48,071 nucleotides of DNA, from contig VGYC01000033.1 in the NCBI GenBank assembly GCA_016873095.1, positions 1 through 48,071 of the forward strand, read 5' to 3'. The translations under genes and the position numbers were made by a program. The DNA is from Planctomycetota bacterium. GTDB lineage: Bacteria > Planctomycetota > Planctomycetia > Gemmatales > Gemmataceae. Positions 34,554 through 44,501 of this stretch are shown in pieces; position 1 is the stretch's first letter, and every line of letters begins with the position of its first letter. The notes beneath the pieces are model-generated. The model searched no databases. It saw only the letters and a list, made by a program, of their open reading frames with translations, and was not told the origin of the DNA.

Positions 34554-35831
34554 TCACGCACCACTTGCGGTTTCGCGCGCCGTCGCGCTGGCCGTGAGCG
34601 GCTCCTTTTCGATGAAGAGCAATCCCCACAAGATCGCGGCGCAGCCGTACAGCGCCGCCAGGAAGATCAATACCACGTCCCAGCGCAGCCTGGCAACAAC
34701 CAGAGGCAGCAGGAAGGCGCCTGCGTTGCCGCACAGGTTCATGATGCTGAACACTGTGGCGACGCGATTGCCGGCCATGTCAATCGTCGTGGTGTAACCG
34801 GCTGGTCCGGACATGCCGGCGAAAAAGCCGCTGGCGATGATGCACACGACCGCCAGCTTCAGGTCCGGCATGATCTGCGCCAGCAGCAGAAAGCCGCCGG
34901 CCGCGAGGACGGCGAACAGCCCCACGCCGCGGCGGCTCAGCCGCCGGCTGCCGCTGCGCCGCCAGATGCGATCGATGATCACGCCACCGCTGGTGCTGCC
35001 CGCCACCACCCCCAGCAGTGGCAGGCTGGTGAGCAAGCCCGATTCCGCCACGCTCACGTCGCGCGCTTCTTGCAGATAGCTGGGAAACCACGTCACATAA
35101 AAGATATAGCACGCAGCCCGAAAGAACTGTTGGCCGCAGATGAGATAGATCCCTGGCTGTGCCAGAAGTTCGCGCCAGAATGTCTCGTCGCCGCCGCCGC
35201 GCAGCCGCCGTTCGGTATTGCCGCTTTCAATGTAGCGGATCTCGGCGGCGTTCACCCAGGAGTGTGCGCCCGGGCGGTCCCGGAACCAAAGATAGAAGCC
35301 GATGGCGAACAGTATGCCGGGCGCCGCCAGGATGAGGAAGCACTGTGGCCAGGCGACTATGTGGAGAAGCCCGGCCGCGACGAGGCTCGCCGTCGCCGCT
35401 CCGACCGACATGAAGGCGCCCAGCAAGCCGCTGGGCAACGCCCGCTCCGCTTCCGGAAACCAGCGTGTGAAGGAGTTGATGGCGCAAGGGAAGATGCCGG
35501 CCTGGGCCACGCCGTTGAGAATCCAGAGTGTGAACAGCCATTCGAAACTCCGCGTCAATCCCATCATGCCGGTAGCCAGCGACCAGACGATCGCGAACAG
35601 CGTCAAGGCCGACCGCGTGCCCAGCCGATCACCGAGCCAGCCTCCCGGGATCTGAAAAAGCGTGTAGCCGAGAAAGAATGAACTCATGATCCAGCCCATC
35701 TGTGTATCGCTGAGAGCGAGATCGGCTTGCATGGACGCTGCCGGCACGGAGATGCAGCTACGATGGATGTACGCCATCGTCGCCGCCAGACACAGGACTG
35801 CGAGCACGAGGTAGCGGACTCGCGTCGGCAT
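34554..35831 (-). CDS. MFS transporter (anion:cation symporter-like)
   Basis: About 425 residues from the ATG at 35831; a TTG at 35867 with AAGGGA upstream would add 12 residues. Twelve hydrophobic segments can be placed. The loop after helix 2 reads GGWLGDRLGTRSAL, the major-facilitator motif, and IHRSCISVPAASMQADL in helix 1 resembles hexuronate/glucarate or ACS-family carriers. A long central loop (about 200-240) separates the two six-helix halves. Transport of an organic acid or sugar acid is likely; the substrate is unknown. The ceramidase-like gene starts two bases after its stop, suggesting a shared transcript and perhaps a shared substrate. Confidence 0.87.
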   Translation of the reverse strand: MPTRVRYLVLAVLCLAATMAYIHRSCISVPAASMQADLALSDTQMGWIMSSFFLGYTLFQIPGGWLGDRLGTRSALTLFAIVWSLATGMMGLTRSFEWLFTLWILNGVAQAGIFPCAINSFTRWFPEAERALPSGLLGAFMSVGAATASLVAAGLLHIVAWPQCFLILAAPGILFAIGFYLWFRDRPGAHSWVNAAEIRYIESGNTERRLRGGGDETFWRELLAQPGIYLICGQQFFRAACYIFYVTWFPSYLQEARDVSVAESGLLTSLPLLGVVAGSTSGGVIIDRIWRRSGSRRLSRRGVGLFAVLAAGGFLLLAQIMPDLKLAVVCIIASGFFAGMSGPAGYTTTIDMAGNRVATVFSIMNLCGNAGAFLLPLVVARLRWDVVLIFLAALYGCAAILWGLLFIEKEPLTASATARETASGA

Positions 35832-35893
35832 GACGGAAGACGCTGACTGGTATTCGTCAGTTGACAAGGGTGTCCCTTCGAGCGCTGCTTCGA

Positions 35894-35918
35894 GGCGACA
35901 CGCTGCCAGCGTGTCGCC
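35894..35918. repeat. Perfect 11-base hairpin between divergent genes
   Basis: GGCGACACGCT and AGCGTGTCGCC flank a three-base loop, upstream of both the MFS gene and the CehA-type gene. There is no T run, so a terminator is unlikely. It may be a REP-type palindrome or a regulator site. Confidence 0.5.
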
Positions 35919-36019
35919 CGGTAACGGCGATTTTCTGCTTTCGTTCGCCCATGACTCGGAGTATCCTAACTCAACGTACGCCTTGCGATTGATCGTGGCG
36001 ACGGCATCAGGAGACTACC

Positions 36020-38386
36020 ATGAGTTACCCGCGCATCATTCTGGTCTGGAGTCTGCTGGCGCTCATGAGCGCCGGCTACCTGGCGGTTCCCGCCGGTGGG
36101 CAGGAGTTGGAACCCGTCACGGTGGAGGGGCAGCCGCTTGCCAGCAACGCCACGCGCGTCGTGCAGGCGTTGAGCCTGCTGGGCGCGCCGTTGCCGCCTG
36201 ACAAGGTCGCCGCCTTGAACAAGGCCATCAAGGCCGAGGACGCCAAGAAGATTCAGCAAATCCTCGATCCGCATGTTTTGGTGGTCGTGACGCTCAACCC
36301 GGAGGCGCGGGTGAAGGCCAAGCGCGGGCCGGCCGAGGCCTTTCTCCAGCAGGGCGGTGCCACGCCGGTACTGCTAAAGGTCGTCAACGACAGCACCGTC
36401 GCCAAGGCGCTGCGCGTCAAGAGTCCGCAGGTGAAGCCGCTCTTCTCCGGCGGGGCCGCGGGCCGATTCTTGCCGCACGATGTCGAGATCTTCAGCAAGC
36501 AACCCATGACCGAGAAGCTCAGCGGGCTCGCGGTCGAGTACGCCATCGCTCTCATCTACAGCCCGGAAGCCGGCAAGCGCGAATACGTGCTGAGCTTTGA
36601 CGTTGGCCAGGGCACCCAAGACCTGGGCTTCCGCGGCGAGGTGCCGGTGACGTTCAATGTCCGCCCGGCCATCCCGGTCACGCTGCGCATCAAGGACCAC
36701 GACGGCAAGGCCACCACCGGGCGCTTCACCTTCAAGGACAAGCTTGGCAACGTCTATCCGCCGCAACCCAAGCGCCTCGCGCCGGACTTCTTCTTCCAGG
36801 AACAGGTCTATCGCCACGATGGCGGCATTGTCGAGCTGCCGCCTGGTGAATTGACGATGACCTACAGCCGCGGGCCCGAATACGTGCAGAAGACTCGCAA
36901 GATCGTTGTCCCGAAGAAGGGCCCGCTCACGCTCGATGTTGAACTCGAACGCTGGGTGAACCCGATGGACTACGGCTTCTACAGCGGCGATCATCACATC
37001 CACGCCGCCGGCTGCGCGCACTACACCAACCCGACCGAGGGCGTGTTCGCCAGGGACATGTTCCTGCACGTGAAGGGAGAGGCGCTCAATGTCGGCTGCA
37101 ACCTCACCTGGGGCCCGTGCTACGATTTCCAGCGGCAGTTCTTCGAAGGCAAGCCGCACAAGATCAGCGAGCCGCTCACGGTGCTGCGCTACGACATCGA
37201 GGTTTCGGGCTTTGGCTCGCAAGCCCTCGGCCATGTGTGCCTGCTGAATCTGCGCGATCAGACCTATCCCGGTTCGGAAGGGACCAAGACCAAGGGCTGG
37301 CCAACGTGGACGACCCCCCTGATGAAGTGGGCCAAGGCGCAGGGCGCGTACACCGGTTACGCCCACTCGGCCAGCGGCCTGGGCATCAACCCCAAGCTGG
37401 CCGCCAAGCGCAAGCTCGCCGAACTCGACACCGACAAGGACGGCAAGCTCTCCGCCGAGGAAGCCGCCAAGGGACTGCTGCCCGAGCCGTTCGCGACCAT
37501 CGACGCCAACAATGATGGCAGCATCGCGCTGGGAGAGCTGATGCAGAGCATCGGCCGCGTCTCGAACCAGTTGCCGAACCTGGCCATCCCGGAAATGGAC
37601 GGCATCGGCGCCCAGGAGATCTGCGTGACGACGGCCCAGGGGCTGTGCGACTTCATCAGCGCCATGGACACGCAGCGCATTCCCGAATGGAACTGCTGGT
37701 ACCACATCATGAACTGCGGCTTCCCCCTGAAGGCCAGCGGCGAGACCGATTTCCCGTGCATCAGCGGCAGCCGCGTCGGCGAGGGCCGCGTCTATGTCCA
37801 GCTCGGCAAGGTGGACAAGGTCGATTTTGCGGCCTGGTGCGACGGGCTCGCCAAGGGCCGGTCCTACGTCTCCGACGGCTACGCCCATGCGCTGCAGTTC
37901 AGCGTCAATGGCAAGACGCCCGGCGGCAAAGTTGATCTCGAGGAAGCCGGCAAGGTCAACGTGAATGCGAAGGTCACATTCGCTTCTGCGACGCCGCTCG
38001 GCACCGCCAAGGGCGGTTCGGTCCCGCCCGGCAAGGACCGCCTTGTGGAGCTGATCGTTAACGGCAAGGCCGTCGCGTCCCGCAAGGTTCCCGCCGACGA
38101 TAAAGAGCACGACATCTCGTTCGAGGTTCCGATCGAGCGCAGTAGCTGGGTCGCTTTGCGGCAATTCCCGCAAATGCACACCAACCCGGTGAACGTCATC
38201 GTCGGCAAGCAGCCGATCCGTGCCTCGCGCTCGAGCGCCCTGTGGTGCATCGGCACCATCGAGCAACTCTGGCGCGTCCGCAACGGCGTCATCGCCAAGG
38301 GAGAGCGCGCCGAGGCTCAAGAGACCTTCCTGCGCGCGATCGAGCAATATCGCAAGATCGCCGCCGCCAGTCCGGAAGGAAGCTGA
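36020..38386 (+). CDS. Exported CehA/McbA-type PHP metallohydrolase with EF-hand insert
   Basis: 788 residues; GGAG precedes the ATG. A signal peptide (ILVWSLLALMSAGYLAVPAGG) leads to about 290 residues of beta-rich domains, then a PHP-type metal site beginning DHHIHAA at 324-330 and continuing through GYAHSASG near 446-453. Two canonical calcium-binding EF-hand loops, D470-E481 and D495-E506, sit between that motif and the next conserved block (AIPEMDGIGAQEIC). A beta-sandwich C-terminus follows. CehA/McbA enzymes hydrolyse phosphoester, carbamate or similar bonds; the substrate here is unknown. The EF-hands suggest calcium control or stabilisation outside the cell. Confidence 0.83.
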   Translation: MSYPRIILVWSLLALMSAGYLAVPAGGQELEPVTVEGQPLASNATRVVQALSLLGAPLPPDKVAALNKAIKAEDAKKIQQILDPHVLVVVTLNPEARVKAKRGPAEAFLQQGGATPVLLKVVNDSTVAKALRVKSPQVKPLFSGGAAGRFLPHDVEIFSKQPMTEKLSGLAVEYAIALIYSPEAGKREYVLSFDVGQGTQDLGFRGEVPVTFNVRPAIPVTLRIKDHDGKATTGRFTFKDKLGNVYPPQPKRLAPDFFFQEQVYRHDGGIVELPPGELTMTYSRGPEYVQKTRKIVVPKKGPLTLDVELERWVNPMDYGFYSGDHHIHAAGCAHYTNPTEGVFARDMFLHVKGEALNVGCNLTWGPCYDFQRQFFEGKPHKISEPLTVLRYDIEVSGFGSQALGHVCLLNLRDQTYPGSEGTKTKGWPTWTTPLMKWAKAQGAYTGYAHSASGLGINPKLAAKRKLAELDTDKDGKLSAEEAAKGLLPEPFATIDANNDGSIALGELMQSIGRVSNQLPNLAIPEMDGIGAQEICVTTAQGLCDFISAMDTQRIPEWNCWYHIMNCGFPLKASGETDFPCISGSRVGEGRVYVQLGKVDKVDFAAWCDGLAKGRSYVSDGYAHALQFSVNGKTPGGKVDLEEAGKVNVNAKVTFASATPLGTAKGGSVPPGKDRLVELIVNGKAVASRKVPADDKEHDISFEVPIERSSWVALRQFPQMHTNPVNVIVGKQPIRASRSSALWCIGTIEQLWRVRNGVIAKGERAEAQETFLRAIEQYRKIAAASPEGS

Positions 38387-38402
38387 GTAAGATGACTGCC
38401 AC

Positions 38403-38445
38403 AGCCCGACGCGTTAGCGAGGATCCCTCGCTAACGTGCCGGGCT
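38403..38445. repeat. REP-like palindrome
   Basis: CGTTAGCGAGG (38412-38422) pairs perfectly with CCTCGCTAACG (38426-38436) around a three-base loop. The stem extends with AGCCCG and CGGGCT at the outside. Palindromes with a GTTAGCGAGG core are, from memory, common between planctomycete genes. It lies in the 88-base gap before the second Gfo/Idh/MocA gene and could also end transcription of the metallohydrolase, though no T run follows. Confidence 0.65.
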
Positions 38446-38474
38446 CTGCGCTGTCTTTGTTCATGGAATCCAGC

Positions 38475-39512
38475 ATGACTATTCATCGAAACTGCCTGGC
38501 ATTTGTTGCCGTTGTCAGCTTGCTTGGTCCCGCCTGGGGCCAGGCGCCGCGTCCCGTGCGCGTCGGCGTCCTGGGTCTCGACAACTATCAGGCGGTGGCC
38601 TACGCGCAGCTCTTCAATGATCCCAAGGCAAGCGGCGACCTGGCCGGCGTGCGCGTCGTGGCGGCGTATCCTGCCTCCGCAAGCCCGGACATCCCGGAGA
38701 GCGTGGACGGCTTGCCGAAGTGGAAGAAGCAGATCGCCGCCTTCGACGTCAAGCTGGCCCACTCGGTCGATGAACTGTTGCGTGGCTGCGACGCAGTGAT
38801 GATCATGAGCCTGGATGGCCGAAAACACCTGGAGCAGGCGACAGCGGTCTTGAAGGCGGGCAAGCGGCTGTACATCGGCCGGCCTCTGGCGGCGTCATGG
38901 GCCGATGCCGTCGCCATCATGAAGCTGGCGAAGGAGTCCGGGACGCCGTGCTGGACCAGCTCGCAGCATCGCTTCAGCCCCGGCTTCAGCGGCATGCGCA
39001 ATCACCCGGAAGTCGGCCGCGTGGTCGGCTGCGACATTTACGGCGGCTGTCCCACCGAGCCGAGTCACGCCGAACTGTACTGGCATGCGCTGCACAGCAT
39101 TGAGGCGCTGTACGCCATCATGGGAAGCGGCTGCGATACCGTCCGCTGTGCCTCGACCCCCTATGCCATCGCCATCACTGGCGTCTGGAAGGATGGCCGC
39201 GTCGGCACGTACCGTGGCATCAAGAAAGGAGCCGTCAAGTACAGCGCGACGGTCTTTGGCGACAAGGGTGTGTCAGTGGCCGGCATCTACGGCCACGGCG
39301 TGCCGGTCAAGGGAATCGTTCCCACCAATGACAGGTACATGGGCTACGAGGGGATCGCCATCGAGATGGCCAAGTTCTTCAAGGGCGGCGCTGTGTCCGT
39401 GTCCGCCGCCGAGACGCTCGAGATCTTTGCGTTCATGGAAGCTGCCCACGAAAGCAAGCGACAGAATGGGGCTGCGGTGCGCATCTCGAACATCTTGAAG
39501 AAGGTCCAGTAA
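38475..39512 (+). CDS. Exported Gfo/Idh/MocA-like protein with degenerate catalytic motif
   Basis: 345 residues from the ATG at 38475 (GGAA upstream; an ATG at 38463 is also in frame). A signal peptide (CLAFVAVVSLLGPAWG) precedes a Rossmann-like domain. The dinucleotide loop GVLGLDN lacks the full GxGxxG, and the family EKP motif reads GRP at 135-137, so the usual catalytic Lys is Arg. The C-terminal domain (HALHSIEALYAIMG, then GYEGIAIEMAKFFKGG) is typical of a planctomycete subgroup of this family. It may bind a sugar without classic redox catalysis. It follows the CehA-type gene on the same strand, and a small membrane protein follows 21 bases later. Confidence 0.83.
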   Translation: MTIHRNCLAFVAVVSLLGPAWGQAPRPVRVGVLGLDNYQAVAYAQLFNDPKASGDLAGVRVVAAYPASASPDIPESVDGLPKWKKQIAAFDVKLAHSVDELLRGCDAVMIMSLDGRKHLEQATAVLKAGKRLYIGRPLAASWADAVAIMKLAKESGTPCWTSSQHRFSPGFSGMRNHPEVGRVVGCDIYGGCPTEPSHAELYWHALHSIEALYAIMGSGCDTVRCASTPYAIAITGVWKDGRVGTYRGIKKGAVKYSATVFGDKGVSVAGIYGHGVPVKGIVPTNDRYMGYEGIAIEMAKFFKGGAVSVSAAETLEIFAFMEAAHESKRQNGAAVRISNILKKVQ

Positions 39513-39533
39513 TCTCGGAACAAGGAGGCACTC

Positions 39534-39947
39534 ATGAATCGGCTGCTCGTGTTTGTCGTCATCGTGGCGATCGGCGTCGGCATCCTCGGATACTCGCGCG
39601 GCTGGTTCGACGTGACCAAGGAAGGGAATGTCGCTGTCGATCGCGAGAAATTCGAGCAGGACAAGCTGGCCTTCAAGAAGATGGTCGGCGAGAGGGCCAA
39701 GGCGCTGAAGGAATCGGTCGCCAATCTCTGGAAAAAGACCAAGCTGTCCGGCGCCGACAAGGAGAGCGCTCAGAAGGAGCTCGACGAATTGCACAGGAAG
39801 CATGACAAGCTGGAAGCGCAGCTCAGGGAGCTGCGCGAGGCCGGCGAACAACGCTTTGAGTCCCTGAAGAAGGACCTTGAGTCGGAGCTTGCCGACGTCG
39901 AGAAGCGCTCCGCGGAACTGATGAAGAAGCTGGACAAGAAGAGTTGA
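39534..39947 (+). CDS. Small single-helix membrane protein with coiled coil
   Basis: 137 residues with a strong AGGAG upstream. One N-terminal helix (LLVFVVIVAIGVGILGYSRGW) is followed by a short linker and then about 90 charged residues with heptad character (KELDELHRKHDKLEAQLREL, LESELADVEKRSAELMKKL). No family was recognised. The layout suits an inner-membrane-anchored, cytoplasmic or periplasmic coiled-coil scaffold. It lies in a run of plus-strand genes but shows no functional tie to them. Confidence 0.8.
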   Translation: MNRLLVFVVIVAIGVGILGYSRGWFDVTKEGNVAVDREKFEQDKLAFKKMVGERAKALKESVANLWKKTKLSGADKESAQKELDELHRKHDKLEAQLRELREAGEQRFESLKKDLESELADVEKRSAELMKKLDKKS

Positions 39948-40014
39948 AGCATCGCTGGACCGCTACAATAGGACTGGTTGAATCGCTCCGTGACGATTGC
40001 CGGAGGAACAAGCA

Positions 40015-40494
40015 ATGACAGCCGCCGATCTGCGCGAGTTCATGGAATTCTCCCGGAAAAAGACGATTGACTTGCTGGAGACCATCGCCAAGCGGCCGGA
40101 CGCGGCCAAGGTGCTGGCGTGGCGGCCGGGGCAGGGCAGGGCACCGATCGCCTGGCAGTTCATGCACATCGCCGCCACCGATGATCGGCATCTCTACGTC
40201 CGCATGCGTGGCGGTGAGCCCAAATCGCCTGACAACGTCCGCCGCTTTGCCGGCGGCAGCACCCCCGACGATGACACGCCGTCCATCGACACCATTCGCG
40301 GCTACCTGGCCGAGCGCCGCAAGGAGATGCTCGACCACCTCGCCACCATCGACAGCGCCGCCCTGGCAACGAAGCCAAACCCGCAAGCGCCGTGGACCTA
40401 CCACGAATGGTTCCAGGTGCTCGCCTGGCACGAGGCGCATCACCAGGGGCAGGCGCACCTGACGTTCAACCTGTACAAGGCGGCGCACGATTAA
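40015..40494 (+). CDS. DinB-family metalloprotein
   Basis: 159 residues from the ATG at 40015, with GGAGGA upstream; a start at 39997 is less likely. The four-helix DinB fold is shown by the metal-binding histidines H51 (FMHIAATDDRH), H139 and H143 (LAWHEAHHQGQ). The family binds a divalent metal and includes thiol S-transferases for bacillithiol or mycothiol, besides many members of unknown role. Nothing nearby narrows the function. Confidence 0.87.
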   Translation: MTAADLREFMEFSRKKTIDLLETIAKRPDAAKVLAWRPGQGRAPIAWQFMHIAATDDRHLYVRMRGGEPKSPDNVRRFAGGSTPDDDTPSIDTIRGYLAERRKEMLDHLATIDSAALATKPNPQAPWTYHEWFQVLAWHEAHHQGQAHLTFNLYKAAHD

Positions 40495-40635
40495 AGGTCC
40501 GCTGCAGACAGGCGTGACGCAACGCCGCTCGGCGGTCGCGCGAGAAATCGCGTGCAACCGGCCAAGCGAGCTTGGCACGCTCGTGGCCGCGCAGTCCCCG
40601 ATCGACCGGATGTGCTGCGCAATATAATCTCGTGA

Positions 40636-43202
40636 ATGGCAGGAAACGACAATCTCTCAGCGACCAGCGACGGCCCACGCGAGCTGGCTTATCGCCCCGT
40701 CGTCGGGCCGCATGACGAGATGCTGGCGGAATCCGGGGCGTTACGCCCGCAATGGCGTGGACTGTGCGGCGCCCTTGCCGATCTGGGCATGGCGGAGCTG
40801 AACCGGCGCTGGGAGGAAGCGCGGCAGCTGATCCGCGAGCACGGCGTCACTTACAATTTGCACGGCGATCCGCGCGGCCTCGACCGGCCCTGGCAGCTCG
40901 ATCCTGTTCCCCTGATGATCTCGGCGGCCGAGGCCAGCGCCATCGCCGCCGGTCTCGTGCAGCGGGCTCGACTCTTCGAGAAGGTCCTGGCCGATATCCA
41001 CGGCCGCCAGGATGTGCTGAGCCGCGGCTTGTTGCCTGCCGAGCTCGTTTTCGGCAATCCCAGTTTCTTGCCACCCTGCCATGGCGTGGCCTTGCCGGGC
41101 AACCGCCATCTGCACTTCTACGCCGCCGACCTGGGCCGGGCGCCGGACGGTTCCATCTGGGTGCTGGGCGATCGCACGCAAGCGCCTTCCGGAGCGGGCT
41201 ACGCCCTCGAGAATCGCATCGTCATGTCGCGCATGCTGCCGGAGGTCTTTCGCGACTGCCAGGTGGACCGACTGGCCCTTTTCTTCCGTGCCTTTCGCGA
41301 GACCATGCGCACGGCCGCCCCGTACAACCGTGACAATCCCCGCATCGTGCTGCTGACTCCCGGGCCGTCGAACGAGACGTACTTCGAGCACGCCTACCTC
41401 GCCCGCTATCTCGGCTACACGCTGGTTGAAGGCGCGGACCTGACCGTGCGCGACAACCGCGTCTATCAGAAGCTGCTGGGCGGGCTGCAGCCGGTCGATG
41501 TGATCCTGCGCCGGCTGGACGATCATGATTGCGATCCGCTTGAATTGCGCGGCAGCTCCCTGGTGGGCGTGCCGGGGCTGGTGCAGGCGGTGCACGCTGG
41601 CAACGTTGCCATCGCCAATCCGCTCGGCAGCGGCTGGATGGAGTCGCCGGCGCTGGTCCCATATCTCGCGGGGCTTTGCAAGCACCTGCTCGGCGAGGAT
41701 CTCAAGATCCGGTCGGTGGCTTCCTGGTGGTGCGGCGAGGCCGACGGCCGCGACCACGTGCTCTCCAACCTCGAGCGCATGGTGATCAAGCACGCGTTCT
41801 CGCCGGCGCGCTTCGAGCCGATCTTCGCCGGCGAACTGTCCGCGGCGGATCGGACGGCACTGGCCGCATCCATTTGCGCTCGACCGAACGAGTATGTCGG
41901 GCAGGAGCAGCTCAATCTGTCCACGGCGCCGGTGCTCGTCGACGAACAGTTGCAGCCGCGGCATCTGGTCATGCGCGTCTTCCTGACGGCGAGCGGCGAT
42001 TCGTTCGCCGTCATGCCCGGCGGCTTGACGCGCGTGACGGCGTCGGCGCAAACGCTGGTCGTCTCCATGCAGCAGGGGGGCGGCAGCAAGGACACCTGGG
42101 TGCTCGCCTCCGGACCGGTGAGCACCTTCAGCCTGTTGCAGCCGGCGGTGCAGACCGTGGAACTGACACGCGGCGGCGGCGACCTGCCCAGCCGCGCCGC
42201 CGACAACCTCTTCTGGCTTGGCCGTTATGTCGAGCGGGCCGAGGGGACGGTGCGCCTGCTGCGCGGCATCCTGGTGCGGCTCACGGAGAAATCGGGACTG
42301 GCCGACGTGCCCGAGTTGCCGCACCTGATGCGGGCCTTGAGCCAGCAGACGCAGCTCTTTGCCGGCGCCGGCAGCAGCGCCGCCTTCAGCGCGTCGGAAG
42401 CCGAACTTGCCGCGTTTCTTTACGATGTCCGCCGATCGGGTAGCCTCGCCGCCACGCTGGCGGAACTGGATCGCGTCGCCGGCATGGTGCGCGACCGCAT
42501 CTCGATGGACATGTGGCGCATTCTCTCCAGCCTCTATCTCAACGAAACGCCCACCCATGCCGAGGCGAATGGCCCCCTCGATTTTCCCAGCCTCACGCTC
42601 AGCGACGCCCTGGAACTCCTGAATCGCACGGTGCAGACGCTGGCGGCGTTCGGCGGGCTGGCCGCCGACAGCATGACGCGCGGCTACGCCTGGTGCTTCC
42701 TCGACATGGGCCGCCGCCTCGAACGCTCCGCGCACCTCCTCAGCTTGCTGCGCAGCACCGTCGTGCAGGCGAACGACGCCGAGGGCCCGCTGGTCGAGGC
42801 ACTGCTGGAGATTGCCGATAGCTGGATGACCTACCGGCGTCGCTACCTGCATCATCGCTCGCTGGCGCCGCTGCTCGACCTGCTGCTCGCGGATGAGAAC
42901 AATCCACGCTCGCTGGCCTTTCAGCTCATCGCCATCGGCGAGCAGCTTGACCGCCTGCCCCACGATCCCACGCTGGCGCGGCGGACGCCGGAGCAGCGCG
43001 TCGTCCTCGCCGGCCTGACCGCCCTGCGCCTGGCCGACATCAACGACTGGATCGCGACGGATGCGACCGGCTATCGTCCCCGGCTGGCCGAGGCGTTGAC
43101 CCGGCTGGCCGATGACCTGCCGGTGCTGTCCGACGCCATCACACTGCGCTTCCTCAGCCATTTGCAGCCGTCGCGACACCTGGCCGAGCCGGGAGGGTCG
43201 CG

Positions 43203-43206
<4 letters not shown>
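40636..43206 (+). CDS. Circularly permuted ATP-grasp and alpha-E domain fusion
   Basis: 856 residues. Residues of about 1-490 form the circularly permuted ATP-grasp type 2 domain (DUF404/DUF407), with blocks GDPRGLDRPWQLDP, RIVLLTPGPSNETYFEHAYLARYLG, VDVILRRLDDHDCDPLELR, ANPLGSG and VGQEQLNLSTAP. From about 515 the alpha-E domain (DUF403) starts with SRAADNLFWLGRYVERAEGTVRLLR and runs to the end. The gene overlaps the transglutaminase gene by four bases (ATGA). This trio was proposed from comparative genomics to be a peptide-ligase system that makes or tags a small peptide; its product is unknown. Here the two ligase-side domains are one polypeptide. Confidence 0.9.
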
Positions 43207-44099
<893 letters not shown>

Positions 44100-44100
44100 C

Positions 44101-44181
44101 CCAGATCCGTCCAGAGATTCGTCCAGGATTCGTCCAGAAACAGGCATACACCCCCTCGGCGCATCCCGACCTGGACGAATC
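44101..44181 (-). repeat. Dispersed repeat R1, copy B
   Basis: On the minus strand, 44160-44101 repeats the sequence at 1827-1876: the GCCGAGGGGGTGTATG start, then three tandem CTGGACGAATC-type units, the third changed to CTGGACGGATC. On its other side, 44148-44181 is shared with 44848-44881 (34 bases, one mismatch), so the family is modular. It begins two bases after the transglutaminase stop. Confidence 0.75.
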
Positions 44182-44310
44182 GACGCGGATCGGGTTGCTC
44201 GATTGGATTCGCGCCAAACTTTCTCGACTTTTTGACAGTTTTTGATGAACCTTTGGCCCGGAATGACGTCCTTCCATTCCTGGCGACAGCCTCGCAGGTG
44301 GGAAATCGCA

Positions 44311-44396
44311 GGTGTCAGAAACCGTTTCCGGTAACCCATCCTCGCGCTCCCTCGCGCGTCAAATCAAAGAAACGTCTGGAAACGGTTCCTGACACC
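44311..44396. repeat. Inverted pair of GGTGTCAG-AACCGTTTCC repeats
   Basis: GGTGTCAGAAACCGTTTCC (44311-44329) and GGAAACGGTTCCTGACACC (44378-44396) form a 19-base inverted repeat with one mismatch, 48 bases apart. A third copy, GGTGTCAGGAACCGTTTTC, is at 44819-44837. I remember this sequence as a frequent intergenic repeat in planctomycetes, possibly tied to REP-associated transposases. No such transposase is in the window. Confidence 0.7.
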
Positions 44397-44501
44397 TGAG
44401 TTTGCTCCTGCTTTAGAGCCACCGAAGATTGCAGGGTGCGTGCTTTAGACCGGCGAGGATTCATCCCAGATGTGTGCAGCTGGTACTTGGGTGGAATCTT
44501 T

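Noticed and set aside
36374-38347. 657-codon minus-strand frame opposite the CehA-type gene
   Set aside because: Composition is that of an antisense shadow (Ala/Asp/Leu/Val-rich, no motif), while the plus strand has a signal peptide, PHP motif and EF-hands.
40561-40576. GCCAAGCGAGCTTGGC as a terminator
   Set aside because: Short 7-base stem, two-base loop and no T run; not enough to call.
40741-43179. 812-codon minus-strand frame opposite the ATP-grasp/alpha-E gene
   Set aside because: It lacks any domain and mirrors the real gene; the plus-strand gene is coupled to the transglutaminase.
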